From Paracentrotus lividus (lineage: Eukaryota; Echinodermata; Echinoidea; Camarodonta; Echinidae), in contig CALNVZ010003433.1 of NCBI GenBank assembly GCA_940671915.1, forward strand, positions 20,825,916 to 20,889,915: a DNA stretch of 64,000 bases, in the 5' to 3' direction. Each line of letters starts with the position of its first letter. Position 1 is the first letter of the stretch. Of the stretch, positions 39,900-51,150 are shown piece by piece. The notes beneath the pieces are model-generated. The model worked only from the letters and a program-made list of their open reading frames with translations, was not told the origin of the DNA and made no database searches. The translations under genes were made by a program, and so were the position numbers.

Positions 39900-42870
39900 T
39901 AGTCACGCTAGCAGCAAAGCTATGTAGGCACTGTGGCAAAGATTTTGTGTGGAGACTGTATGCATTCCAAACCAGTTTTGCAAAAGTCGGCGAAAAATCA
40001 GGAGTGTTTTTTATTTTTTATTTTCATGAGATAGTGAAATCAAATTTATTGAAAACCTATTCTGTGATAAATATAAATACGTAGAAATATAGGAAGGCTT
40101 CAATTTAGAATCAATATCTTTTGCAAAAAGTAGACAAATCATGGGGAAAAAACCAATGGACCAAGATGCAAAACCTGCGACCCTTAGTCCCACTTTCACT
40201 AGTACTAGGTCAATACTTTGTATTGACTTTAATAGTAAACCTATGAGTGGATCTAGTTAGATTGAGAACTGCATTCACTTTTTTGTGGACCTGAATGAAG
40301 GTATGAACAATAAATAATGCCAATATTTCTGAAAAATATTAATTGAATGAGACAAAAAATCAAAGGCAAGTCCCAATCCCTATCGGTTCAAAATAGAGTT
40401 GGAAAAGATTATTAATAAATTTTAGAAGAAAAATTCTACCTCTGTCCCACTCTCCAATATACCAACCACCATAATCGCACAGTCAAATAAAACAAACCTC
40501 TGAAAATAAAGAAGCAAAAACAAAAACAAAGAAAACAAACAAACATGATAGTAATACAAAACTACATGTAGGAACAAAAAGATCAAACATGGATGGGGAG
40601 GAGTACATGTATTTTGTTAAAAGTGTTTATTTCTATTATTCATTTTCTCCTACAATGATCAGTACTTGAAATTGTATATAATTGGTTGAACCAGGCCATT
40701 TGAGAGATCATAATATTGACAAAAAAAATAAAAATAATAATAAAAAAATATAACAATGTTGCATAAGAGATCTATGAGATTCAAAAATGAAATGGAGATG
40801 GTCTCCTTCATAACTGTCTGTATGCTAAGGGTTCAAAAGCTACAGTGTTTGCGTATCTGGGTTAATGAGCGATTGTGGTAGGAATCCAAGATGCAAAGAT
40901 GTGGAGGGAATACTTTTTCATTTTCTTGGATACTGTGTTTTGATGACAACTGCATATATATATAAATTGTAATGCATGTAAATCGGGTGAAAATTTTGCA
41001 GATCAAACTACATGTACATGTACTTCTTCATTTTCAAACAATGATCATAATGGGGCACACACATGGGGACTGGGCTACATATTAATGACAATCACCTTCA
41101 GTGATGTTTTTAATTGTCATTCTCATCCCCCTTTGACATCTTCCAGCCAGTCATTATTTCTAATGATTGAGTGACCTCACTGTCACCTTATAAACCCTGA
41201 CCAGTAGTCACCAATATTTTATAAAACCAACCATTAGGTGTTGACCATAAAGGACCATAAATGACTTTGTGCACTTATTAAATCACTTGAGTTGTGATCT
41301 TGACCCCAAACTTGTCAGATCATCGGTCTTAACAGTAACACCACAAATAAGGGGATGAACATGAAACCCAAAATTTAGCACCTGGAATTTTATATGTGTA
41401 CCTGTTTGTTTTTGTTTGTTTTTTTTTTTTACGGAAGACAGCCATGGGTCATTTTCTGACATCTAAAAGTGCAGTTAAACACTGAATGAATAAATTTATG
41501 TATGTCTTTTTCCTAGAATATAATTTTGTAATGCAACTACATGTAAATTAAATGCAGAGTCTTTGTTAAATACATATCCATGCATCATTTTCAAAGAAGT
41601 GTATTTCAAAAGTAAGAATGCAAATTGCATGCATTATTGTTGCTATGTTGGACAAGCCAATATGTTTGTCAAACTTAACAACAGCTAATTTCATGACGAT
41701 ACATTAAACATAAGGCCTGTTGAATTTTAAAAGGCAGGCTACTTTTTTGGATTTTGTACTCTGTAGCTCTAGAAGTTAGGGCCATTAAATGTACATGTAG
41801 GGTAGAAAGTCCCTACAGGTGTTATCTTGGACAATGACATCATAGGGGATTCCCCCTGTGCCCCACCCAACCAATAGCATACCTCATACTTAAACTACAT
41901 GTACAAACTGAGGGTATAGGCCTACAGGTGCATTTTCTACAGCTTGTGCCTGTGTTCTTTGTCTTCTTAAGGGGTGTGAGGAATGCACACAGGTGTGCAT
42001 TGTGATCCTTAACAGATGCTAATTTTTTCTTTTGTGTAGTTCTACAATGTACGGTAGTAGGTAGTAGCATGACGTACGCAGTGCTTTTGTTACAATCTAG
42101 ATATATATGTATGTAGATCTAAAGACATTAATTTACATTTGCCAATATCTACTCTGGCATTTACATGTAATGAATACCTGGGAAAGAATGATCTCTAGGG
42201 AGTGGAGAATGTGCACATATTACAGATTTTGTCTGGGCAAGCCTGAATTTAAAATTCCAAGGTCAATTAATGATAAGTGCAGATCCCACACGAGTGCTCT
42301 CGGAGACATGTTTTAAAAACACAATTTCTGTTCCCATTACAAGAATATTTTACGAGAGGGTTCGAAATTTGAAATATTGAACATTGGACATCTTGGTTAC
42401 TATAATTTGCGGAAGTAAGGTTGCCAAACTGCTCCAACTGTACAGTCTGTGTAAATATTAACAAAATTCATTGTGAAACCCAAATAAATAAACATGACCC
42501 TTTCCCCTAGAACGGTTGATCTAAGCAGTGTAACTTTAATCTAGATTTGACTAAAAGAACAATAACAAACTATACCACTTCAGACCTGTTTCTGGGGATA
42601 GCACTGAGGAGGCCTTGGTCGGCCAGGTAGATAAATGGGGGCCTTAATGAAAACGAAAATGGCACAAAATCGAAATTGCAGGGGTTATGACAACTCTAAC
42701 GAAAGGAAAAAAAAACCACTGTGAAGGGTTGGGAATGTCTAAAATATAGCCGGGTCCGAAAGTGAAAAGCGGAAGACAAACATAAATTAAGAAATTAATG
42801 CCGGAGCAAAATTGATGTCCTGGGAGCCCCCTAAACACATATCCACCTTTATTGAAGCAACAGTTTATCA
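39900..42870. other. Intergenic DNA, no gene seen
   Basis: AT-rich, with no domain-bearing frames. It contains one isolated copy of the last part of the tandem unit found at 48-54 kb (42389-42446) and a GGGGATTCCCC palindrome at 41845-41855. Confidence 0.55.
42389..42446 (+). repeat. Detached fragment of the 1.33-kb tandem unit
   Basis: CATCTTGGTTACTATAATTT and the following 38 bases match the end of the unit seen at about 51092-51150 and 53178-53235 almost exactly, with one difference near the end (CTGTACAG for CTATACAG). It lies 5.6 kb before the array. Confidence 0.85.
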
Positions 42871-43454
42871 TTAAAGGGGACCAATACCCAAGGAAATAAT
42901 TCGTTTTTATAAGAAAGAGCACAATCAGAGGAGCAATTAAAAGAAGTTTCATCAAATCGGTTATAAAATAAGAAAGTTATGGAAGTTTGAAAAGTCTCGT
43001 TTTTACCTTCTATGGCGGATCCTTCAAACTGGCAACATCGGCCTTCAAAATGGCCGATTTTTATGGACAACTCTCCATGTTTTGTACACAAATTTTCAGA
43101 TTTTTCCCGTTTTCTTTCAAAATATGTCTTACTCCCCTTGAGCTCAACATATGTTTGCGTTAATATATTTTTCCCATTACATATTTGAGTCAGAAGTAAA
43201 TAAGACATATTTTGAAAGAAACAGGAAAATCTTGAAATTTGTGTACAAAACCAATGAATGAGTTGTTCCATAAAATCCGGCATTTTGAAGTGATGTTGCA
43301 ATTGAGGACCCGATAAATGGTAAAACGAGACTTTCAAACTTCCAAAACTCTCTTATTCTTAACCGACTTTGATGAAACTTTTTTTAAATTGCTCCTCTCA
43401 TTATGCTCCTTTCCGATGAAAGTTATTATTTCTTTGGGTATTGGTTTCCTTTAA
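42871..43454. mobile_element. 584-bp foldback MITE, family F1 copy 1
   Basis: Left TTAAAGGGGACCAATACCCA, right GGGTATTGGTTTCCTTTAA. The arms stay inverted and similar for more than 200 bp each (CAACATCGGCCTTCAAAATG facing CATTTTGAAGTGATGTTGC). A second copy lies at 46622-47380. Frames inside run through the palindrome and are not genes. Confidence 0.88.
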
Positions 43455-43730
43455 TAGTCCTACGTGTCATTTATGGCCTTTACCAGTCGCGTAATTTCAG
43501 TTCCGGTTAATTCAGATGTACTAATCGCGGTTGGATTAGAGGGGGCTCTTAACTTTTATTACCATGTGAAAACTGTAGTGAGATCACCCAAGAGTATGTT
43601 CCAAATGTCTACACATAGGAAAGGAGTGATGATTTCAAACTTTCAAAATGTTCATTGTACCGTGGCTGCCCTCTTGTCGTAAGGTTTTTCTGGAGATTAT
43701 GCCTGAAAAAGGCCTTTCATAATAAATAAT

Positions 43731-43960
43731 TTTAATTACAATAATAATAATAATTACAATAATAATAATAACAACAACAGCAACAACACAACAACATAAT
43801 AATAATAACATAATAATAATAACAATAATAATAATAATAATAAATAATAATAATAATAATATAATAATATAATATAATAATAATAATAAATAATAATAAT
43901 AATATAATAAAAAATAATGATAATGATATATAATAATAATATTTGATATAATAATATTGT
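43731..43960 (+). repeat. AAT/ATA microsatellite
   Basis: About 230 bp made of AAT or ATA triplets with AAC interruptions near the left end. The minus-strand frame of Y, I and L repeats is an artefact. Confidence 0.95.
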
Positions 43961-44103
43961 TTTATTTACCAACTGGTAGTCACGTCTGTTCTATTAACTG
44001 TTCTCCCTGCGGCGGCCCTGCATAACATGATAATTATGTTATTATCCCAAGTTCTTTCTTAAAAGGCAGCTTAAAGAGTACATTTTTTGTAAGTCTTTGG
44101 TAT

Positions 44104-44192
44104 GACTCGGCCGGGAATCGACTCACGACCTCACGTCATGGAAGCTAAGAAAGGCTTCATTTTTACGGCGCGCTCTAACCAAGTGAAGCTAT
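44104..44192 (-). mobile_element. tRNA-derived SINE fragment, minus strand
   Basis: On the minus strand, CACTTGGTTAGAGCGCGCCG carries an A-box and GTGAGTCGATTCCCGGCCG a B-box at tRNA-like spacing. Stem pairing is incomplete, so it is not a convincing functional tRNA gene. Confidence 0.55.
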
Positions 44193-44199
44193 CCTTTCC

Positions 44200-46621
44200 A
44201 GTTTTATCCAATCCTGTTAATAGTTTCACATGCCTTTTGTCTCAATAGGAATAGCAAGTTTTAAGTTATATTTATACGAAAATGGGCTTCGCATAAGAGT
44301 CATACACTTTGGCGGAATGAGGGACGGGGGCGAGAGGGCTACACCGTTATTTGCATACCTTGCCTCTCTTCTACATACATAATGTTCTAGGAATACTGTA
44401 GGAAATGAGTATGGTGCGATTTTCCTCGTTCAACAAAATTGGAATCTTTTCCGATCCCCGTCTGTTCCTTACGTCATTATTGCGGCTGGAGGAGGGTTAC
44501 GATAATGGCCTCCGTACAAAAAGGGCAGACTTGCAAATATTCGGGGGGGGGGGTGAAAGACCACACTACATACAACATTTACTTGGAAATATTGCTTTCC
44601 AGAGTATGAATGGTGGATTTCATGCTTAACTCCATCGAATTTTTTTCTCTTTTTTTTTTTTCTTTGTGTGTGATTTCGTCTTCGCCATATCCCTTGTTCA
44701 TATCTACGCCTGAAAGTACAAGCTCAAGTAGGAATGTCATTAGATCGGACTTACTCGAATGACTAAACTTCAGCTCTGACTAAAAATGTTGTACAGTCGT
44801 GGATTCAGTGGGGACCTGGTGCCCCCCAACTCAAAATTTAGGAAGAAAAATCCCCAAATCAGTAATTTCTGGCCCCCCCCCTCAAAAAAAAAATGAATAA
44901 TTAAAAACAAAAATATTTTAAATAGGATGACTATTGGATGGCAGAAGGTCGCAAAAAATCAGTACGAAGTAAATTCACACACTCCCTCTCTCTCTCTCTC
45001 TCTCTCTCTCCTTCTCCCTGTCCACCACCACACACACACAACACACACTGAACCCACCTTTTGTTTTTTTGTTTTTATACCCCCAAAGTAGACAGATTTC
45101 TACATCTGTTTCATTAAAATTAACTAAACTTGGGTTGTACAAGCCACATGACTCCTGTCACTGAGAAATATGGCATTAAGATGACAATTTTCTTCAAGGG
45201 AAATTTCCAAAAAGTTATATTAACAACTGAAATGTCGGGTTAATTAATTTGCAATTTGCTTTGTAATGGTTGTTTCCGTTTTGTTGGTTTAAAAAAGTTT
45301 ATTTTGAGTATCACTTCTTTAACATTTTTTTTTTCATTTCTTTGTAGTTTGAAGTGTATGCTTGGACCGCAGTTTTGGTTCTACTGTCAACTCATCACTC
45401 AACCCCTATCTTTACACACTGCTATCAATTCGCTCAGAAGAGACGCACAACTACTGACCTCGAAGTAATAATATGAAGAAAGACCATTTTGTTAAAGCAT
45501 CAAATATCTTCTATTCAATAGATTGATTATTGAATGCACTGTCCAATATAGATGTATGTATTGTCAATTAGATAGTATATAATTTGGAAAGTAAATATAT
45601 AGTAATAACATAGTAATTGATTGATTATTTAAATGTAGTTCCACAGATAGCACCATGCTCCATGATTAGAAATAATCTGGTCTCTTACATTTATGAATCT
45701 CTTTGTAGCAACAGGGAAATAACATCTTAACTTGCAACGCGATCAATGGCCAATATGAAAAGTCAAATAAAAAGTATGTAGTGTTGCAGAAAAAATAGAG
45801 AAATAAATTAGTGGAGATTCGACGAAAATTCATTAAAAAAGATATCAAGTTCTGATTAAATCAAAATATTTCAGAACTTTGTGAACCTTTCCATAGATTT
45901 TATGCGCATAATATTTGTTTAGGTACTTGTAAATTCCATAATTCTACCTTCTTTTTTTTTCTTCTCGATATAAAGTGATCTAATTCAGAAATTCCTTATG
46001 TAAAAATCCTTATAATAAATTATATCAAATGTACAGGTATAGGCTTATAATTAACCTTTTTTTAAATTAGAAATGGGAAAAATACAAAAACCCGGACGGA
46101 CATCACGAGTGACCAAAATGTCATCACCGATCAAAACTTTAAAAAATCATAACTTTCGTCACATCTTACCTGATGATAATGTTTCTCTCTTTCAGTTTCC
46201 TTAAAAAACTACTTTGAAACAAAACTAACTTATTACTATTACAATATTATGTTCATTATTGTTTATTCAATAACCATGGTTTTCTTACACAGAGGCGGCA
46301 GTATCTTTGATGAATCTTCAATCATATCTACCTTCACCTCCTTGCCTGACCCCTCACCTGAGAGACTGAATGCTTGGATGGAGGCGTTACCAAAGACCAC
46401 TGGGTTCGTCTGGAAGTGGAGGCCATTCGTCGTGACGTCACTAAAGCTATTGAGGAATTGAAGGAGGCAGGGTCTTTGGAATGACGTCATTCTCAATTGG
46501 AATTCTTTGCCGTTCAGACAGTAATTTGAAAACAGAGTTTTTATTTTCCTCTCATAAATGATGTAAAGCACTAAGCATTAGTTGTTGAAATTCATCACTG
46601 AGGCCTCTCAAGACCAATTTT
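44200..46621. other. Intergenic DNA with CT/CA microsatellites
   Basis: Contains a TC repeat (about 44984-45011) followed by a CA repeat (about 45029-45048), G and C homopolymers, and one weak coding-like island listed separately. Nothing else is supported. Confidence 0.5.
46293..46484 (+). pseudogene. Coding-like island, unidentified, frame broken
   Basis: After TTTTCTTACACAG the sequence becomes GC-richer and codon-like. One frame reads TFTSLPDPSPERLNAWMEAL. Another, after a TGA, reads GVTKDHWVRLEVEAIRRDVT and KAIEELKEAGSLE before TGA at 46482-46484. The better-looking protein changes frame midway, which suggests a decayed gene or retroelement fragment. A separate open stretch at 45348-45464, with an acceptor TTTCTTTGTAG and a donor-like GTAATA, may belong with it. 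No family is recognised. Confidence 0.25.
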
Positions 46622-46691
46622 CTTTAAGGGACCAATACCCATTGGAAATATTCACCTTTTTGTGGGAAGAGCACAACGAGAGGAGCCCAAT

Positions 46692-46723
<32 letters not shown>

Positions 46724-47380
46724 CTTATTTTTTGTTATCTTATTTTTCTTTTCTATTTGTTTTTTTTATTTTTTTTTATTTCTTTTTTTTCTATTTTTTA
46801 TTTTTTTTTTTTTTTTTCTTTTTTTTTCTTTATTTTTTTCTTTTAAAAAAAAGTTCATTCAAAATCGGTTATAAAATAAGAGAGTTATGGAGATTAAAAG
46901 TCTCGGTTGTACCATCTATGGGGATCCTCAAATTTTGGCAAATCTGCTTCATATGCCGATTATGGACAACTTCTCCATTTGGTTTTGTACACAAATTTTT
47001 CAGATTGTACCCATTTTCTTTTCATGGTCTTATTTACCTCTGGCTCAAATATGTCATGGAAACAAAATATGTTTTCACACAACACATGTGAGCCCTCAGA
47101 AGGAGAGTTAAGATAATTTGAAAAGAAAAATGGGCGGAAAATCTGAAATATGCACAAAACCCAAAATATGGAGATGTTGTCCATAAAATCGGCCATTTTG
47201 AAGCCGATGTTGCCAATTTGAGATCCCCATAGAAGGTACGGGAGACTTTTCTAACTTCCATAACTTTCTTATTTATAACCGATTTTGATGAAACTTTTTT
47301 TTTAAAATCTGCCTCCTTCTCATTATGCTCCTTCCTATTACAACGTGATTAATTCCTTGGATTATTTGAGTTCCTTTAAT
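46622..47380. mobile_element. Foldback MITE, family F1 copy 2, with T-rich expansion
   Basis: Left TTTAAGGGACCAATACCCAT, right GAGTTCCTTTAAT. The arms match copy 1 (42871-43454), for example GGTTATAAAATAAGAGAGTT and AAAATCGGCCATTTTGAAGC. The left arm carries a 165-base T-rich tract at about 46686-46850 that copy 1 lacks. Phenylalanine-rich frames across it are artefacts. Confidence 0.85.
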
Positions 47381-47599
47381 GGTCAATTTTCTTGTTCTTA
47401 ATTCAATTCTATTCAAGCAGTTTTTGAACTTTAATGCGGGTTTTAGTGCGGTAACCCAGCTCCCTCCATTTTGTCTCTGCTCCTTAGCATCCTTTTTCAT
47501 AAATTTCTGAAATCGTATTTAAAAAGCTGTTTGCAAGTAAGTATCCTGCGGAAATCATCGCCCAGGAATCTGAGAAATAAAAAATACCCCTCTAGGAAT

Positions 47600-47772
47600 G
47601 TTACCTCCAAATTTAACGACTTAAAGGGGTCGGAGTGGAAGACATCTGCAAAGCGGCCTTTTGGCGTTCTGCAAATTCTTTTACCTCCTTTTACCTGAGA
47701 GATGTCGCCGCTAGTGAGGGTGTTTTCTCCACCGCACCTCTCAAAGCGGCGGCATCCTCCATAGTTTCATAA
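47600..47772 (+). pseudogene. DIRS-type tyrosine recombinase, C-terminal fragment
   Basis: The frame beginning just after a TAA near 47618 reads RLKGVGVEDICKAAFWRSAN, then SFTSFYLRDVAASEGVFSTA and APLKAAASSIVS before TAA at 47770-47772. The W-RS-SF--FYLRD pattern is the C-terminal signature of DIRS-order tyrosine recombinases, and the Y of FYLRD is the likely nucleophile (family knowledge). The catalytic R, H and R residues upstream are absent because the element is truncated; its left neighbour is a MITE. An internal complementary region follows at once, as in DIRS elements. Confidence 0.75.
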
Positions 47773-47814
47773 CCGTCATGGTTGCCCTCCCGACTTTTGT
47801 CGGTGCTGGTCGTA

Positions 47815-47916
47815 GCAATGGTAGGCAAATGTATATTTCTATTGAAGTAAATCATAAAAATTAATTCTAATTTTATTATTTACGATATGGAAATATACAT
47901 TTGCCTACATTCCCTC
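47815..47916 (+). mobile_element. DIRS internal complementary region (ICR)
   Basis: GCAATGGTAGGCAAATGTAT up to 47852 is the reverse complement of the left end of the DIRS derivative at 49206. From 47853, CATAAAAATTAATTC onward is the reverse complement of that derivative's right end at 51000. The two ends are joined directly at 47852/47853 in complementary orientation, just after the recombinase frame. This is the arrangement of the ICR that DIRS elements are thought to use as a template for making circular DNA. Confidence 0.8.
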
Positions 47917-48000
47917 CCTCCGTCCCCCTATCCTTTGCAACATTACGGAAGTTTCTGGGGCGAGAGAGTTAGAGGATGAGTATTAGATCGCGCGCGGGAT
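47917..48000 (+). mobile_element. DIRS 3' region entering the gap
   Basis: GAGGATGAGTATTAGATCGC here is the inverse of sequence just inside the left terminal repeat of the other DIRS copy (about 49362-49385). The right terminal repeat of this element is expected next but the sequence breaks at the gap. Confidence 0.65.
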
Positions 48001-48025
48001 NNNNNNNNNNNNNNNNNNNNNNNNN
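48001..48025. other. Assembly gap (25 N)
   Basis: A run of 25 undetermined bases, between DIRS sequence on the left and the first tandem unit on the right. The true distance and the missing sequence are unknown. Confidence 1.
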
Positions 48026-48278
48026 CTCATTATTCCTTGTTAATGTACTTCAAAGTTAAGATAGAGGAAAGTGAATTGGAATCCAATATATTGAAGATTT
48101 TTTCCATTGTTTGATAACATATATGCACACACAATGTACCTGATTAGGTTCTCCTTATTATGATGAAATTCAGCTTGATCGTAGGATTGTTATCCAGCCT
48201 GCTATATGCAAGGGAAATGCACAATGTGTTGATGTACACGAGCATGCATACTTTGAAAATGAATGTGGCTGGAGTTCA

Positions 48279-48397
48279 GGGCCCATATTCATAAAAACAA
48301 AAAGCTAGTTGTCAACTAATTACTTCTAGAACAATACACAGTTAGTTAGGTGATAACTACATGGAGGCCTATGAAGGTTTTATGAATATGGACCCAG
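48279..48397. mobile_element. Small MITE inside the tandem unit (copy 1)
   Basis: GGGCCCATATTCATAAAA on the left, TTTTATGAATATGGACCC on the right, about 118 bp. The same element is in copy 3 (about 53485-53597) and, split by a later insertion, in copy 2 (about 51405-52276). Confidence 0.82.
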
Positions 48398-49205
48398 GTC
48401 TCTGAACAATGCCGGACAAGACACAAATTATCTCACTATTTCATTTGCCCCAAATCCAGTCTTAAATTGGATTTTGTGGCAATTTCTAATTGAAGCATTC
48501 TTTCATATTATTGTGCAATGGAATAAAAAAAATACAAAAATTAATTTTTGTTCTCGCGAAAATATCGAACATAACATTGTAAGCTTTGACTTGTCTTGCA
48601 ACTTCAAAAACAGTTTTATAACTGTATTGTGGTCTGTTGCATTGCAGGGCTTGAAATGTCAAATTTCAATTATATGTGCATGTGTCTGTTACTGTTAGGT
48701 TATAATGTACATAGATATATACAATGTGTGAGTGTACCTGCTATTGGGGAAATACCCTTATGCAAAATTCACAAGGTCTCAAACATGACTAACTGACAAA
48801 ATACAGTGATTCAGATGTTTCTGTAGTTGTCATTTGGTAGCAATTGAAGTAGAATAATATTTATTTGAATTATTTGTTATTTGTAACCATAGTTACCATT
48901 GTGTTCCCAATTTTCCCATCCCATAATGACTGAGTAAGGGATAATGTTAAATTTGTGTACCATACTTTTATCTACATATTATAATGGGAATGCCCATATG
49001 TAGGTCATTTTAAAAGTAAGTTATATTGTTTTAGGATCTCTTCCCCCTCCAAATATGTGGTTGGACTCTAAAGTGACTCTTTTGTGTTTCATGTTGTTTT
49101 TATAGACCAAGGGTGATTCACTAGGGTGCTATCTCACTTCGCGGAGATCGCCGCGACAAAAATAGAAAAATCGTCTCCGCGACGGATAAAAAGTATTAGC
49201 GACGT

Positions 49206-51000
49206 ATTTACTTCAATAGAAATATACATTTGCCTACCATTGCTATTTGACCTCAATCGCCATAAATCGAAAATTGCACCGAAATTTTTGCCGCTATCAT
49301 ATTGCCTATTTACCCCCCACCCCCCATGAATGGCGCCCTCCATTGGCGAGGATGCGGCCTGCGCGCGATCTAATACTCATCCTCTAATCTCTTCGCCTCC
49401 GTCGAGATAAGTCGTACATTTTTTGCCTGCGCCAAAATAGCGTGTTTTCTCTCCTTTTGGGACTACTTTGCGGTTTTTTGCGAGGTTTAACTTCTCAGGA
49501 TAATTCATATTGAGTATTCTGAGCTTTATTTTGGGGTCTAGTTTTTTGGTTTTGCCGAGATTTTTGATAGTTTTATCTCTCGGTGATCGTTTACTTTTCT
49601 CGCTCTCTCTCCGATAGACTTTCGTACGTTCCTTTACTGTGTGTATGTAATACGTGTCTAGTTTACGTTTGAGTGTTGTTGTGTGGTTGCGGTGCACAGC
49701 TTGTTTGTGCTCCGCTTCTTCTGATAGACCCGGCCTATTTACCCCTTTTGTTGTATTAACACTTTCTCTCTCTTCTTTTATTTTCAGATTCATCATGTCT
49801 ATTTTCTTCTCGCGCCTGCTTCATATAAAAGAAGCGGGGTGAAGAAATTAGCGAGCAAGCGGTTTTCTTCGGAGAAGTCCCCCCTTGCGCGGGGTGAGAG
49901 GCTTGTCGTTCGAGGAGGCGTTGGACGCTGTCCTTCGCCTTCTTTCACCACCTCGAACTTCGGTGAGTATTATTGGGTCGAACACCTGCGGACAAAGCCT
50001 AGCTGCTCGAATTCGTCGGTCCCTCAGAGTATGGTGGACCCGTTGATGACCGACGGGACTGGCGGCGTCCAGGACGATGACGATTACGGCCCTCGCGCCG
50101 GATCCGATAGTCCTTTGCCACGTTCGATCAACGGGAGATCTAAAACGGTTACTACATCGGTTTCACAACTGGGCCGGTTCTCTTGGTTAATTCAGTACTG
50201 GCTGAAGCGCCGGGGTTTCATTTCTCTCCCACGGTGCCGAATCCCATTGTGCCTCGGGCTTCGCCTGGCATAACCGGATCGAGCTCGGTTTCTATATCGA
50301 GTTTGTCCGGACCGGATATCGGCGCCGTACCTTAACTGAGGTAAATCGGTCCGCGAGTCGGTTTCCGTACCGGTTTTGGGAGTGAGTTACCGTTCGAGAC
50401 GGTCCTATATCCTCGCGATAGTAGGCGCCTGTCGGTTACTCACTAACCCGGATGACACGCCCAGAAGCTTTCGCTCTGTTACTCGTCGGCGGGTATCCGG
50501 CAGAGCTGGGGTGTCCCCGTCTAATATTCGCCCGCCCAACCTTTGGTGGCGGGGTCCGCCTCGCTCCGTTTTGGCTGCCTCCGTTGCTTTTTCACTGGTG
50601 GCGTCCCCTTCTGGTTCGGATACTAACGTCCGTGAGACGTGTCCGTGTGTTTCGGATCCCTTGCCGGTTTCTTTTCGAAACCAGGGTCCGTTACAGGCAA
50701 CGCTTCTTTGTTGGAGACAAGTCTTATTCCCACTTCGTCTTTCCAATTTCGGTTCTTCTCGGATCTGGTACCGCATTTGGTGCGGGCCCTTCCGTAGCGA
50801 AGCGTCGGTAGACTTACATTTCGCGATCATCCTCGCCAATGGAGGGCGCCATTCATGGGGGTGGGGGGTAAATAGGCAATATGATAGGGCAAAAATTTCG
50901 GTGCAATTTTCGATTTATTGGGATTTGAGGTCAAATAGCAATGGTAGGCAAATGTATATTTCCATATCGTAAATAATAAAATTAGAATTTAATTTTTATG
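49206..51000 (+). mobile_element. Non-autonomous DIRS derivative with inverted terminal repeats
   Basis: The left terminal repeat (49206 to about 49355) starts ATTTACTTCAATAGAAATAT. The right one (about 50838-51000) ends with a 35-base extension finishing TTAATTTTTATG. The repeats share an inverted core of about 125 bp (CATTTGCCTACCATTGCTAT and AATGGCGCCCTCCATTGGCG). The empty site in tandem copy 2 reads GCGACGTCTCCGAGACG, so the element sits cleanly between GCGACGT and CTCCGAG with no target duplication, as known for DIRS. No RT, methylase or recombinase is found inside. Confidence 0.82.
49790..50280 (+). pseudogene. gag-like remnant of the DIRS derivative
   Basis: A GC-rich region after the left repeat with an open frame from 49839 to 50273 (KKLASKRFSSEKSPLARGER, then DDDDYGPRAGSDSPLPRS). 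Position, composition and a basic/acidic low-complexity character suit a decayed DIRS gag, but no gag motif can be named. Long frames on both strands between 50376 and 50972 look like composition effects. Confidence 0.35.
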
Positions 51001-51150
51001 CTCCGAGACGTCTCCTGAATTTTGGAGACGGTTTTTTAAAAGTATCATAACCAAGTAGTGTCATTCTCTAGATCTCGTATGTGATGACGATGACATCTTG
51101 GTTACTATAATTTGCGGAAGTAAGGTTGCCAAACTGCTCCAACTATACAG

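Larger units (their letters stand above)
48026..51150 (+). repeat. Tandem unit copy 1 (interrupted by DIRS derivative)
   Basis: Begins CTCATTATTCCTTGTTAATG and runs to 49205, then resumes at 51001 (CTCCGAGACGTCTCC) and ends CTCCAACTATACAG at 51150. Without the insertion it is about 1.33 kb. Copies 2 and 3 are highly similar, with small indels. The unit includes a MITE (48279-48397), and near its end GAGACGTC-type inverted motifs. A 74-aa frame repeats in each copy but has no domain. Confidence 0.9.

Noticed and set aside
41845..41855. NF-kB site GGGGATTCCCC
   Set aside because: It is over 18 kb from the nearest gene start with no second site. It is kept only as a caution about the sites at 59295.
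43754..43972. 72-codon tyrosine/leucine-rich minus-strand frame
   Set aside because: Translation of the AAT microsatellite.
46582..47091. 169-codon frame with a long phenylalanine run
   Set aside because: It crosses the poly-T expansion of a MITE copy. It is hydrophobic by composition only, not a membrane protein.
50376..50972. 198-codon plus frame and a 144-codon minus frame in the DIRS derivative
   Set aside because: Both run through the same GC-rich DNA, one ends inside the terminal repeat, and neither shows RT, methylase or recombinase motifs.
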